From Thermoleophilia bacterium (GTDB taxonomy: Bacteria; Actinomycetota; Thermoleophilia; UBA2241): a stretch of DNA of 64,000 nucleotides. Both the position numbers and the translations under genes were made by a program. Every line of letters starts with the position of its first letter. Positions within the stretch are counted from its first letter, which is position 1. Location: contig JAWKKE010000009.1 of NCBI GenBank assembly GCA_041393415.1, forward strand, positions 1-64,000, in the 5' to 3' direction. Positions 1 to 8,680 of the stretch are shown one piece after another. A model generated the notes under the pieces. That model had not been told where the DNA came from and searched no databases. It worked only from the letters and a program-made list of their open reading frames with translations.

Positions 1-828
1 GGGCGTCTCGGTGAAGGGGCTCGCGGCGGCGGAACCGCGACCGGCGAGCAGCTTCTTGGTGAGCGTGCCCGCCTTGACCGTCTCGCGCGGCAGAAAGGCG
101 TGGAAGTTCGTGATGACAACCTTGGCGCGGTTGAGACGATCCATGAGCTCGACCGGAACCACGTCGAGCCTACGGTAGTAGTTGCCGCCATCGTTAGGCA
201 GCAGCACGCGCAGGCGGTCACGAATGGTGATGCCCGGCGCCACGATGAGGAACGCGTCGCTGAACCGGGCATCCTGCGGCGCCTCGACCTTGTTGAGCGC
301 GTGCCAGGCGATCAGCATCGCCATGACGACCGTCTTGCCGCTGCCTGTCGCCATCTTGAAGGCCACACGGTCTAGGCCTGGGTTGGCGCCCTCATTGGCC
401 TCGTGCAGCCGTGTGAGCAGGTACGCGTTGCCGAGCTTGGGCGCGTATTCCGTGAGGAAGATGGCCGTCTCGACTGCCTCGACTTGGCAGAAGAAGAGCC
501 GCCGGTCACGCCGCGGGTCGCGCCAGTACTCGAGGAGGCGGCGCGTGGTGCGTGTGATGCCGGGGTAGTAGCGGGCGCGCCAGTCCGCCACGGCAGTGCG
601 CACCTCGTTGATGTAGTCGTTCTCGCGCAGCCGATCTTCGGTCCATTCCGTGCCGAGCTGGAGCTGTTTGCCCTTCTTTTTGGGCTGCGCGACGGGGATG
701 AAGTAGGCGCTCGGGCGGCGCGACTCAACGATCTCACTCGTGATCCCGTCGTCGTCGAACTTGAAGTGGCGCCGCGGCTCGGCAAACGCTGAGTTGATCA
801 CCGGATTCTCAATCACGACTTCGCGCAC
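1..828 (-). CDS. Type III-like restriction endonuclease/helicase subunit, 5' part (runs off window)
   Basis: N-terminal 276 residues of a DEAD-type helicase of the type III restriction-subunit family; the rest lies beyond base 1. Chosen start is GTG at 828, giving VREVVIENPVINSAFAEP, which matches the usual start of this family (a short 'NPVINSAF-EP-RHF-FDDDGIT-EIVE-RRPS-YF-P-PQPKKK' N-terminus; recalled family pattern). Walker A MATGSGKT is at about residues 159-166 and the helicase signature VVITNFHAF at about 237-245. The family acts as an ATP-dependent DNA translocase/nuclease in defence; no methyltransferase is visible here, and it would have to lie beyond the edge. It follows the Fic gene on the same strand after 115 bp, so the two may be co-transcribed. 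The frame is open upstream of the chosen start, so the exact start is uncertain. Confidence 0.8.
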   Translation of the reverse strand, partial: MREVVIENPVINSAFAEPRRHFKFDDDGITSEIVESRRPSAYFIPVAQPKKKGKQLQLGTEWTEDRLRENDYINEVRTAVADWRARYYPGITRTTRRLLEYWRDPRRDRRLFFCQVEAVETAIFLTEYAPKLGNAYLLTRLHEANEGANPGLDRVAFKMATGSGKTVVMAMLIAWHALNKVEAPQDARFSDAFLIVAPGITIRDRLRVLLPNDGGNYYRRLDVVPVELMDRLNRAKVVITNFHAFLPRETVKAGTLTKKLLAGRGSAAASPFTETP

Positions 829-943
829 GCCTGCCCCCGAGCGCCGTTCGGTTGCCGCCGCGGGTACCGGACCCGCAGCACGTCGCAGTCTATCGTCGAT
901 AGGTGACAGATCGGTATAGCCGGCGTTGTTCGTGCGAATACGC

Positions 944-2239
944 TCAGATCTCGGGGTGAGATTGGGGGTGAGGAGTACGCGGGACCCGCCGCGCGGGTGG
1001 CGATGTGCGTGTGTCGCCGACGGGGCTCGCAAGCTGACGTTCGAGAGCGGTGAAGGCGTGAATCACCTCCGGCGCCTCGAAGACGCGATTGCGCCTACCC
1101 ACTGTGGCCTGCGCGAGCACTCCGGCCTCGACCAGACGCGCTATCGCCTGGTTGGTGGCCTGCTCACTGCGCCCGACGAGCTCGGCGGCGCTCTGCACAG
1201 TGAGAATTGGCGCCCCCGGCAGGCGCCGTACGAGCAGATCGAGCGCCGAGTGAGCTCGCACCCTACCGAGGCGTTCACGCCAGCCCCGCTCCAGCAGGCG
1301 CACTCTCTCCTCGAACGCGTCGGCATCGGCAACCGCCCGCCTCGTCGCGGCTGCAAACAGCGCGATCCAGCGGTTCAGCCCCTGATGCGCAGCGTCCGAG
1401 TTCGCTGAGCCCTCATGACGCGTCGCCGTGAGTGCGGCAATGTACTCCCTGGACCAGGTGGCGAGGATCAGGGAGACCGGCGGCACAACGTGAGTCACAA
1501 CACCTCGGCGCCGCAGCAGCAGATGAATCAGCGCCCGCCCCACGCGGCCGTTGCCATCGGCAAAGGGGTGAATGGTCTCGAATTGCGCGTGTGCGATCGC
1601 GGCTTGGACGACCGCCGGCAGTGAATCCTCGTTGCAGAACGCGCATAGGTCGGCGACCAGACTGGGAACGACCTCCGGCGGCGGCGGAACGTACTCCGCC
1701 GAGCACGGATTGAAGGAGGAGCCGCCGATCCAGTTCTGCTCGTTCCGCAGCCGTCCACCATGCACCTCGTGACGCGTGCCGCGGAGGAGACGACGATGGA
1801 TCTCAACCAGTAGATCGACCGTGACACGATCACCGCGGCCAACGCCTTCGACGGCGTACGCCATGGCGTCGATGTTGGCGAGTACCTCACTCGCGCTCAC
1901 GTCGCCCGTGGGTTCACCCAACTTACGCTCGGCATCGGCGCGCAGCAGGCGCCGAGCGCCGATCTCCAGCCCCTCGATGCGTGACGAAGCTACCGACTCC
2001 GTGCGCAGAAGCAGGCGCGCCAATGTCTCGCTGTCGGCCAGCGCGCCAACCTCGAGGCCGAACCGCACAAGTGCCGCCTCGGCCTCGCTCACGTCAGCGG
2101 CGACGCGCCCCTCAAGGACCACCTCGCGACCGACCAGCGGATCAGGGATGTACGCCTCGTAGTCGCAGGATAGCCGATCGCGACGCGACAGACCGGAGCT
2201 CACGTCGCTGACCCAATGACACCTGACAACCTTGCTCAA
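944..2239 (-). CDS. fic: Fic/DOC family protein (predicted AMP transferase) with N-terminal inhibitory motif
   Basis: 431-residue Fic protein. The catalytic loop HPFADGNGRVGR (about 224-235) has the HPFx(D/E)GNGRxxR signature that binds ATP and transfers AMP to hydroxyl side chains of target proteins. An upstream helix carries SSRIEG (about 85-90), matching the S/T-xxx-E-G/N inhibitory motif. Because it lies N-terminal in the same chain, this is a class II, self-inhibited Fic protein. The C-terminal ~130 residues (LLVRRLPGAPILTVQSAAEL and onward) look like a winged-helix DNA-binding domain, common in this architecture. The start is TTG at 2239 with AAGGTGG four bases upstream. It is followed by a restriction-type helicase gene, suggesting a defence pairing. 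Its promoter contains repeated CTTGAG elements overlapping the ribosome-binding site, consistent with autoregulation. Confidence 0.92.
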   Translation of the reverse strand: MSKVVRCHWVSDVSSGLSRRDRLSCDYEAYIPDPLVGREVVLEGRVAADVSEAEAALVRFGLEVGALADSETLARLLLRTESVASSRIEGLEIGARRLLRADAERKLGEPTGDVSASEVLANIDAMAYAVEGVGRGDRVTVDLLVEIHRRLLRGTRHEVHGGRLRNEQNWIGGSSFNPCSAEYVPPPPEVVPSLVADLCAFCNEDSLPAVVQAAIAHAQFETIHPFADGNGRVGRALIHLLLRRRGVVTHVVPPVSLILATWSREYIAALTATRHEGSANSDAAHQGLNRWIALFAAATRRAVADADAFEERVRLLERGWRERLGRVRAHSALDLLVRRLPGAPILTVQSAAELVGRSEQATNQAIARLVEAGVLAQATVGRRNRVFEAPEVIHAFTALERQLASPVGDTRTSPPARRVPRTPHPQSHPEI

Positions 2240-2280
2240 GCAACCACCTTACTCAAGGTTACATCACAAGGTTGATTATA
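2227..2280 (-). promoter_or_regulatory. Promoter and candidate operator of the fic gene
   Basis: Read on the minus strand, a perfect TATAAT -10 box (2275-2280) lies about 35 bases before the TTG start. Between them are two copies of CTTGAG(T/C)AAGG. The first is a hairpin-like CCTT-GAGT-AAGG; the second covers the start codon itself. CAACCTT (2227-2233) and AAGGTTG (2268-2274) form an outer inverted repeat. The layout suggests an operator that occludes promoter and ribosome-binding site, possibly bound by the Fic protein's C-terminal winged helix. The binding protein is inferred. Confidence 0.6.
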
Positions 2281-2292
2281 CCGCCCGCCCCC

Positions 2293-3648
2293 CTACCGCA
2301 CCACAACCTTCGCGCTGCCCGTCTTGCTCTGCTTGTTGCCGGCTTTGTCTTTGGCGCGCACGGTGTACGTGTACGTGCCCTTTGCGGCCGGCTTCCACTT
2401 GACCGCGTACCAGACGCCGGTCTTCAGCGGCTGATAGGCAACGTACTTGGCCACCGTCTTGCTGCCGCGTTTGATCGTGAGCCGCACGTCGTAGGCCTGG
2501 GTGCTGGTCTCGTCGGTGATCTTGATCTTCAGCGTGATGTACTTGCCGCGCTTGCCCGATGCCGCTTTGGCGTAGGTGACCGGACCGACGGTGTCGGGAG
2601 CGCCGCCCGTCCTGGTGGCGATCACGCGACCGAACAGATCGACCGCCCAACCGTGCTTGGCGTCGGCGAAGCTGACGCCGGACAAGACGGTGGAGATAGC
2701 CAGCGGCTGGGACTGCCACGTGCCGCCACCGTCGGCGGTCGCCAGCACGCCGTCCCAGCCCACCGCCCAGCCCCGATTCGCATCGAGGAAGCAGACGCCG
2801 AACAGCGGCAGCGACACCCAGGAGTCTTGCCGCGTCCAGGTGGCGCCGCCGTTGGCGGTGACGAGGATGGTGCCGTCCTCGCCGACCGCCCAGCCGTGCT
2901 GAGCGTCGACGAAGTCGAGGCCATTGAGATCCGCCTCACCGCTCACGGGCTGCCGCTGCGTCGTCCAGGTCGCGCCGCCGTCCGCGGTCGTGGCCACGAC
3001 CCCCTGGCGGCCCGCCGCCCAGGCGTGATTGGCGTCGCCGACCGTCACGCAGACAAGGCCGTCCCACGCGTAGTCCGCGACGACGTCGCTCAACGCGTGC
3101 TCACTCCAAGTGGCCCCACCGTCGGTCGTCGTCAGCAGCGCCGCCTCGTACGTGTCGAGATCGTAGCCGACGGCACAAGCGTGGAGAGCGTCCCAACAGG
3201 CGATGTCGTTCAGGGAGTATCTGTCGGTCGTCGTCTTCTTGACCGTCCAGGTGCTGCCGCCGTCGGCCGTCGCCAGGATCCCCAGTTCGGCCACCACCCA
3301 GCCGTGCCGAGCATCGCTGAAGGCGACGCCCTTGAGGTCTGCGGTGATCCCCGGACGCTGTGCCTTCCACGTCGCACCGCCATCTACGGTGGCGCGTACG
3401 GTACCGCCGTCGCCCACGGCCCAACCGTGCAGCCCGTCGACGAAGACCACGTCGTTGAAGCCGAGGCTGTAGTTGTCGAGCTGATACGCCTCGAACCAGC
3501 CCGAGTCGTCGCTGTAGGCGAGGGCAGGGCTCGCCCCCAGAACGAGGAGGAGGAGCATGCCGATTGCCGCGCCGAAGGCCACCGACCGAGGCACCGACAC
3601 CCGACGACCGAGACCGAGACCGAGACCGAAAAGGGAACCTGATCGCAT
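2293..3648 (-). CDS. Secreted Ycf48/photosystem II assembly factor-like beta-propeller protein with C-terminal Ig-like domain
   Basis: 451 residues with an N-terminal signal peptide (charged start, then AAIGMLLLLVLGASPALA). The body is built of at least six repeats with GWAVG-x-G-T-x-x-T-x-D-G-G-x-T-W, the BNR/Ycf48-type blade motif of a secreted beta-propeller. The C-terminal ~95 residues form an Ig-like domain ending AGNKQSKTGSAKVVVR, similar to the end of the HET-C-like protein at 8801. The start chosen is ATG at 3648 because GGAGG lies eight bases upstream; a GTG at 3663 also has an AAGGAG-like site. No photosynthesis context exists, so the name indicates fold only. The N-terminal coding region contains a short GACCGA tandem repeat (about 3601-3630). 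Function unknown; probably an extracellular binding or scaffold protein. Confidence 0.85.
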   Translation of the reverse strand: MRSGSLFGLGLGLGRRVSVPRSVAFGAAIGMLLLLVLGASPALAYSDDSGWFEAYQLDNYSLGFNDVVFVDGLHGWAVGDGGTVRATVDGGATWKAQRPGITADLKGVAFSDARHGWVVAELGILATADGGSTWTVKKTTTDRYSLNDIACWDALHACAVGYDLDTYEAALLTTTDGGATWSEHALSDVVADYAWDGLVCVTVGDANHAWAAGRQGVVATTADGGATWTTQRQPVSGEADLNGLDFVDAQHGWAVGEDGTILVTANGGATWTRQDSWVSLPLFGVCFLDANRGWAVGWDGVLATADGGGTWQSQPLAISTVLSGVSFADAKHGWAVDLFGRVIATRTGGAPDTVGPVTYAKAASGKRGKYITLKIKITDETSTQAYDVRLTIKRGSKTVAKYVAYQPLKTGVWYAVKWKPAAKGTYTYTVRAKDKAGNKQSKTGSAKVVVR

Positions 3649-3998
3649 GGGGCAAACCTCCACGGGGCGGACTCCTTCACACGTTGCGCCGTCTGCACAG
3701 CACAGCGAGCCTCACTCCCGATCCTATCACCACGATCACAGAGGACACGGTATGTTCTCAACCACATTCCGTAGTCTCGCTGAGTCTCCGCGAGTCACAG
3801 CAAGGTCCAAGAACCGATGCCTTCGACGAGGTACGAACCTTCCCCTATGCGCAATGAACTCAGGGGCCTCGGCGCCGGCGCGCGAGCACGGCGGCGCGCC
3901 CCGGGAATCTCGTCCGCCCATAGACAATCAGCGCCTCGCGCCGCAAAATGGCCAGAGACGCGACCACATACAGGGCAGCGGACAAAGGGGAGAACAGT
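3649..3998. other. Divergent intergenic region
   Basis: About 350 bp between the divergent Ycf48-like gene and the solute-binding protein gene. It must hold promoters for both. I see no clear -35/-10 pair, tRNA or riboswitch-like structure, and the short reading frames here lack ribosome-binding sites and show no family resemblance. Confidence 0.5.
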
Positions 3999-5597
3999 AT
4001 GCATGCGCTCAGCAGACGACGCCGGTCTCGCAGACGAGCAACGCCGACGATTCTTGCGGCGGCGCTGGTGGCGCTCCTCGCCGCCGCCGTCTTTGCGGCC
4101 TGCGGCGGCGATTCAACAGAGACGCCGAGCACGGCGAGCACGGCCATCAAGATGGGCGGCACGCTGCGCGTGGGGCAGCAGCCCGGCAACGGCGGGCTCG
4201 ACCCCGTCCTGCACTCGGACAACGTCGCCGACATCATGGTCCAGGAGCAGATCCTGGAGAAGCTCGTGGATCTCGATCCCGGCTTCACCGTCGTTCCGCG
4301 CCTGGCCACCGAGTGGAGCAGCGACGACAATATGGTCTGGAACTTCACGCTGCAGGACGGCGTGGAGTTCTCGAACGGTGATCCCTTCACCGCCGACGAC
4401 GTGGTCTACAGCATGGGCCGCCTGCGCAGCAAGGAGCTGGGCTCGCCGATGGCCGACATCTTCGCCAACGTGACCGACGTCACCGCGGACGATGCCACCC
4501 ACGTCACGTTCACGCTCAAGAAGGCCGACTCCGAGTTCCCGAGCTCGCTCACAGACTACCGTTGCCTGATGCTCGACAAGAACATCAAGAACCCCAACAA
4601 GGAAGCCGTGGGCACCGGCCCGTTCATGCTCAAGTCGCAGTCGCTCGAGGACCGCACCATCCTCGTCAAGAACCCCAACTACTGGGGCACGGACGATGAG
4701 GGCAACCAGTTGCCGTATCTCGACTCGGTCGAGTTCATCTACTCGCCGGAGAAGTCGGCGCAGATCGAGGGGCTGCTCGGCAACCAGCTCGACTGGGTTG
4801 GCGGTCTCACCGCGGAACAGAAGCAGACCGTTGAGGCCAACAGCGACTTCCAGATCATCGATTCGACGACCAACTACTGCTTCGAGCTGCAGATCCGCTG
4901 CGACGAAGGACCCGGCGCCGACCTCAAGTTCCGCCAGGCGCTCTTTGCCGGCACCAACCTGCAGGAGATCGTCGACCTGGCCGCTCCGGGCGTTGCCGAT
5001 CCCGGCAACGGCACGCTGGTCGGCCCTGCCTACTCGCAGTACTACCTGCCCTCCACCGTCACGTACAACGTCGATACCGCCAAGCAATTGCTCGCCGAGT
5101 CCAGCTACGACGGCGAGCCCATCAAGCTCGTGACCCAGACCATCGACTTGGTGCCGGCGATGGCCACCGTATGGCAGCAGCAGATGAAGGCGATCGGCGT
5201 CGACGTCGAGATTCAGCAGGTGACGCCGGACGTGTTCTACGCAGACAAGGGCACCGACAACTGGTACCAGGCAGACTTCTGCATCGTCGACTGGGGCTCC
5301 CGCGCCACGCCGGTCACGTACTTCCAGCTCGCGCTCACCAGCACCGCCGCGTGGAACTACTCGCGCTGGAACAACGACGAGTTCGACACCCTCACCGCCG
5401 AGATCCCGACGGAGTCCGATGCGGACAAGCGCGCCGAGCTGTACAAGCAGGCGCAGGAGATCCTCATGGACGAGGTGCCGATGATCAACTTCCTCGTCAC
5501 CGAGGGCCTCGCCGCGCAGCCGAACACGGTCCAGGGCATCACCCTGCTGCCGGACTGGTCGCAGACGCTGTTCACGACCGCGCACTTCACCGAGTAA
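3999..5597 (+). CDS. Family 5 extracellular solute-binding lipoprotein (peptide/opine/nickel ABC transporter type)
   Basis: 532-residue ABC-transporter substrate-binding protein of the DppA/OppA (SBP_bac_5) family. The start ATG at 3999 has GGGGAG seven bases upstream. The N-terminus is strongly basic (HALSRRRRSRRR), then a hydrophobic segment and the lipobox VFAAC, so it is a lipoprotein anchored outside the membrane. Family landmarks include LATEWSSDDNMVWNFTLQDG, the FTADDVVYSM block and VGTGPFMLKS. No permease or ATPase genes are adjacent, which is unusual since these usually form operons. The neighbour on the same strand is an MttB-superfamily methyltransferase, separated by a strong hairpin, so the ligand may be a quaternary amine or related methylated compound (inference only). 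Confidence 0.95.
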   Translation: MHALSRRRRSRRRATPTILAAALVALLAAAVFAACGGDSTETPSTASTAIKMGGTLRVGQQPGNGGLDPVLHSDNVADIMVQEQILEKLVDLDPGFTVVPRLATEWSSDDNMVWNFTLQDGVEFSNGDPFTADDVVYSMGRLRSKELGSPMADIFANVTDVTADDATHVTFTLKKADSEFPSSLTDYRCLMLDKNIKNPNKEAVGTGPFMLKSQSLEDRTILVKNPNYWGTDDEGNQLPYLDSVEFIYSPEKSAQIEGLLGNQLDWVGGLTAEQKQTVEANSDFQIIDSTTNYCFELQIRCDEGPGADLKFRQALFAGTNLQEIVDLAAPGVADPGNGTLVGPAYSQYYLPSTVTYNVDTAKQLLAESSYDGEPIKLVTQTIDLVPAMATVWQQQMKAIGVDVEIQQVTPDVFYADKGTDNWYQADFCIVDWGSRATPVTYFQLALTSTAAWNYSRWNNDEFDTLTAEIPTESDADKRAELYKQAQEILMDEVPMINFLVTEGLAAQPNTVQGITLLPDWSQTLFTTAHFTE

Positions 5598-5635
5598 CCG
5601 AAAGTGAACAGCCCGAAGCGATCTGAGTGAACAAC

Positions 5636-5667
5636 GAAGGAGGGGGCGCGACCGCGCCCCCTCCTTC
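5636..5667 (+). terminator. Strong GC hairpin between solute-binding protein and methyltransferase genes
   Basis: GAAGGAGGGGGCGCG pairs with CGCGCCCCCTCCTTC two bases later (the inner pairs must open to form the loop). The stem is perfect and is followed by TTCC rather than a long T run. It could act as a terminator or as an attenuator/stabiliser that lowers expression of the downstream methyltransferase relative to the abundant binding protein. Confidence 0.7.
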
Positions 5668-5735
5668 CATCAGTACCCCAACACATGCCGGCGCCGCCCC
5701 CCGCGTCGCGGCGCTGCAAGCTGAAAGGACTCTGT

Positions 5736-7151
5736 ATGCCCACCGCGACCCTGACGCTCTGGAACGACGCCGACTGCCGGCGACTGCACGAGGCGACTCT
5801 GCAGCTGCTCGCCGAGGTCGGCGTGGAGGTGTTGCAGGACGAGGCCTCGCTGCGTCTGTACGCCGAGCTCGGCGCCGACGTGCAGGGCACGCGCGTGCGC
5901 TTCGCGCCGGAGCTGATCGAGCGCGCGCTGGCCGCGGCGCCGCGCGAGTGGGTCGTCAAGCCGCGCGGCGGCGAGACCGAGCCGATCGTACTCAGAGACG
6001 GTGACGTGTACTGGGGGACGGGGTCGGATTGCCTCTACGTCCGCGACCCCGACACCCATGAGCGCCGCCGCGCCGTCCTCGCCGACATCGAGGGCATGGC
6101 GGCGCTCGTCGAGAAGCTCCGCCACATGGACTTCGCCATGACCATGGCGTCGCCCGACGACGTCGACCCCGCGGTGGACGACGTCGTCCACGTGGCGGCG
6201 CTACTCAAAGGCACGCGCAAGCCGCTGCTGCTCACGCCGATCAACGGCCGGCGACTGGCCCGCATCCAGGAGATGGCCGCCGTCGCCGGCGAGAAAGACA
6301 GCATCGTCGTCTACGCGATGCCCTCGCCGCCGCTGCAGCACGACGCCGACGCACTGTCGAAGGTCGTCAACTGCGCCGAGCTGCAGATTCCGCTCATTTA
6401 CGCCCCGGCGCCCTGCGCCGGCACAACCGCCCCGCGTTCCGTCACGGCGACGGTGCTGGTGGCCAACGCCGAGACCCTCAGCGGTCTCGTCCTCCACCAG
6501 CACGTACGCCCCGGCGCGCCGTTCATCTACGGCGCCGGCGGCGGCGCCATGGACATGCGCACCATGAACGGCGACCCGTATGCGCTGCCCGAGGCGTGCC
6601 TTGCCCTGCAGGCCTGCTGCGACCTGGCACGCCACTACAAGCTGCCGAGCTTCTCCTACGCGGCCGACTCGGAGACCAAGCTGCTCGACGAGCAGTGGTC
6701 GGCGGAGGCCGCCCTGACGACAATGCTCGGCGGCCTCTCGCGCGCGACGCTGCTGCACGACGTGGGCTACCTCGAAGACGGCATGCAGAGCTCGTACGAG
6801 TCCATCGTGCTCGGCGACGAGCTTGTGGGCTACGCTAAGGCGTTCATGCGCGAGGTGCCGCTCGACGAGTACGCCCTCGCCATCGACGAGATCGCGGCCG
6901 CCGGCCCCGGCGGCAACCACCTGGGCACAAAGTACACACGCCGGCACTACCGTGAGTTCTGGAGCAGCGATCTGTTCGACGACGGCGGCTACGAGCGCTG
7001 GGTGGCGGAGGGCTCGCAGACGCTCCTCGACCGGGTGCGCACCCGCGTGGCGCGCCTACGCTCCGAGCCGCGCGCCTTCGCACTCAGCAACGCGCAGCTC
7101 GGGGAGCTCGAGCGCATCGTCGCCGAGGAGCGCGCCGCCGCACAGACCTGA
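5736..7151 (+). CDS. MttB-superfamily (trimethylamine methyltransferase-like) protein, non-pyrrolysine type
   Basis: 471 residues of the MttB/trimethylamine methyltransferase superfamily. These enzymes demethylate quaternary or tertiary amines and pass the methyl group to a corrinoid protein. Family landmarks: the N-terminal LHEATLQLLAEVGVEVL block, SPDDVDP, the glycine-rich IYGAGGGAMDMRTM segment and a C-terminal GPGGNHLGTKYT motif. The frame is uninterrupted, with no internal TAG, so this is not a pyrrolysine enzyme. It belongs with the non-Pyl branch, which includes glycine betaine, proline betaine and carnitine demethylases. Start ATG 5736 has GAAAGGA upstream; an earlier ATG at 5685 lacks a good site. 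No corrinoid protein or MtgA-like partner is nearby. The substrate cannot be fixed from sequence. Confidence 0.9.
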   Translation: MPTATLTLWNDADCRRLHEATLQLLAEVGVEVLQDEASLRLYAELGADVQGTRVRFAPELIERALAAAPREWVVKPRGGETEPIVLRDGDVYWGTGSDCLYVRDPDTHERRRAVLADIEGMAALVEKLRHMDFAMTMASPDDVDPAVDDVVHVAALLKGTRKPLLLTPINGRRLARIQEMAAVAGEKDSIVVYAMPSPPLQHDADALSKVVNCAELQIPLIYAPAPCAGTTAPRSVTATVLVANAETLSGLVLHQHVRPGAPFIYGAGGGAMDMRTMNGDPYALPEACLALQACCDLARHYKLPSFSYAADSETKLLDEQWSAEAALTTMLGGLSRATLLHDVGYLEDGMQSSYESIVLGDELVGYAKAFMREVPLDEYALAIDEIAAAGPGGNHLGTKYTRRHYREFWSSDLFDDGGYERWVAEGSQTLLDRVRTRVARLRSEPRAFALSNAQLGELERIVAEERAAAQT

Positions 7152-7176
7152 CGGCCGCGCGCTCCTCGCGCGTTCG

Positions 7177-7731
7177 TTACGCCATCCTGATCCGCGAACT
7201 GCCGTAGCGCGTCCGAGCTCCCGGCGGCGGCATGAAGGCGGCGAAGACGCGCATGATGCCCAGCGCGATCAGGTAGACGCCGATCAGCCAAAGCAGCGCC
7301 AAGGCGCCGGCGCCGGGCGCGACGATGAACCAGATGCCGACGACGAGCGACAAGGCGCCGGCGAGACCGTGCCAGATCCTGTGGCTGCCGGCTCGGTCGC
7401 GCACGGCCGCCCAGAACTCCACGGCGCCGGTCACGAGCAGCCACGCGGCGATCAGATAGAGCAGCGTGAGCGCCGTGAGGCCAGGCCAGATGAGCACGAT
7501 GACCCCGAAGAGGGCCGCAACAGCTCCAACGGCGATGAGCCAGGCCCGGCTCTCCGAATTCCCCATCAGGCCGCTGACCACGAGCACCACCCCGTAGCCG
7601 ATGGTGAACAAGCCGATCAGGAGAAGGACGGTGGCGAGACTCGCGCCGGGCCGGGCCACGAAGAGACCGCCGAGCACGATCATGAGGATGCCGCTGACGA
7701 GCGATAGAGTGATCCAGAGCCCTCTGCTCAT
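7177..7731 (-). CDS. HdeD/DUF308 family integral membrane protein
   Basis: 184 residues with six predicted membrane helices arranged as three similar two-helix units, as in the HdeD/DUF308 family. Family members are membrane proteins linked in some bacteria to acid resistance, but the molecular activity is unknown. The start ATG 7731 is preceded by GGGAGGTGGGTACCG, a strong ribosome-binding site; the longer open frame to 7884 lacks one. The gene is convergent with the MttB homologue, with only 25 bp between the stops. Confidence 0.85.
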   Translation of the reverse strand: MSRGLWITLSLVSGILMIVLGGLFVARPGASLATVLLLIGLFTIGYGVVLVVSGLMGNSESRAWLIAVGAVAALFGVIVLIWPGLTALTLLYLIAAWLLVTGAVEFWAAVRDRAGSHRIWHGLAGALSLVVGIWFIVAPGAGALALLWLIGVYLIALGIMRVFAAFMPPPGARTRYGSSRIRMA

Positions 7732-7906
7732 CGGTACCCACCTCCCTCGAGTCGAGATACAGGACTGCGAATGATATGCCCCCGGAGGTATGTGCTCACA
7801 CCCGGCACAAGACGAACCCCTCGGCCACGAGCTCGTCGCCGTCGGCGGTGACGACGTGTTGTCGGCCTGATCCGCCGGTGACACGTCACAGGTCGCACCC
7901 GACCTT

Positions 7907-7930
7907 CACGGGCCCGGTCACGGGCCCGGT
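7907..7930. repeat. Tandem duplication of CACGGGCCCGGT
   Basis: Two exact adjacent copies of a 12-bp unit containing the GGGCCC palindrome, in the 292-bp non-coding region between the divergent DUF308 and acidic-protein genes. Nothing else recognisable is present there. It may be a regulatory element or simple slippage duplication. Confidence 0.6.
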
Positions 7931-8023
7931 CGCCTCGCTCTCCGCGGCGCAGGGTATGATCAGTACACAACGAATCGCTTCTGCGAGCGCGCGGGCGACA
8001 ACGACGATCGAGGAGGCATCATC

Positions 8024-8665
8024 ATGGCAGTACTGGTGGAGGGCATCTCGGTCGTCGTGCGTCGCGACGCCATCGACGAGCGGCACGACGGCGGCCTGCC
8101 GGCGTTCACGGAGGCGGTTCCGTCGGTGCTGTTCGCCGCCGACGACTACATCGCGGTGGTCGGCTTTCAAGCCCCGGAAGAGGCCGAGGCCTACTGCGTC
8201 ACCCTGGCCGAGGCCGGAATCAACTTCGGCGACGAAGATGACGACGATGTGCCCACCGACGTCGCCGTCGTCGATCAGTTCGAAGGCATCCTCACAGACA
8301 CCGACTGGCTCGAATGTGCACGCTTCGACTTCGACGAACAGGGGCACGAGATCACGGTCTGCTGGTTCATCACCGGCGAGCACCTGCACGGCGAGATCGA
8401 CCTGCCCGGCGAGGAGCTCGACGTCGCCGTCCCCGCCGGCTGGGAGTACGAGCATTCGCTGAGCGCCGCCGCGCGCTACATTCCCGAGGACGAGGCGGCG
8501 GAACGCCTCGAGTTTCTGCGTCACGATCCGGCGGGCTACGACATCTACCGCGATCGCGAGACCGGTGAGGAACTCTGCGCCCCGTGCGAGCCACATGAGT
8601 GCTGCTGCGGCGAAGAGCACGGCGAAGACGAGGATGAGGGCGAGGACGACGAGCCGGCCAAGTAG
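8024..8665 (+). CDS. Very acidic hypothetical protein with C-terminal Cys/His cluster
   Basis: 213 residues, not assigned to a family. GAGGAGG six bases before ATG 8024 is a strong ribosome-binding site. The protein is rich in Asp/Glu (GINFGDEDDDDVPTDVAV; tail GEDEDEGEDDEPAK) and contains a compact cysteine/histidine stretch CAPCEPHECCCGEEH near the C-terminus, which looks able to bind a metal. There is no signal peptide or membrane helix, so it is probably cytoplasmic. The N-terminal half has a regular alpha/beta-like pattern. No neighbour suggests a role. A 20-bp tandem repeat begins 15 bp past the stop. Confidence 0.8.
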   Translation: MAVLVEGISVVVRRDAIDERHDGGLPAFTEAVPSVLFAADDYIAVVGFQAPEEAEAYCVTLAEAGINFGDEDDDDVPTDVAVVDQFEGILTDTDWLECARFDFDEQGHEITVCWFITGEHLHGEIDLPGEELDVAVPAGWEYEHSLSAAARYIPEDEAAERLEFLRHDPAGYDIYRDRETGEELCAPCEPHECCCGEEHGEDEDEGEDDEPAK

Positions 8666-8680
8666 GCTCGTCGGCAAGGC

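Noticed and set aside
5736..7151. Pyrrolysine-encoded MttB
   Set aside because: No in-frame TAG occurs in the gene, so it belongs to the non-pyrrolysine branch.
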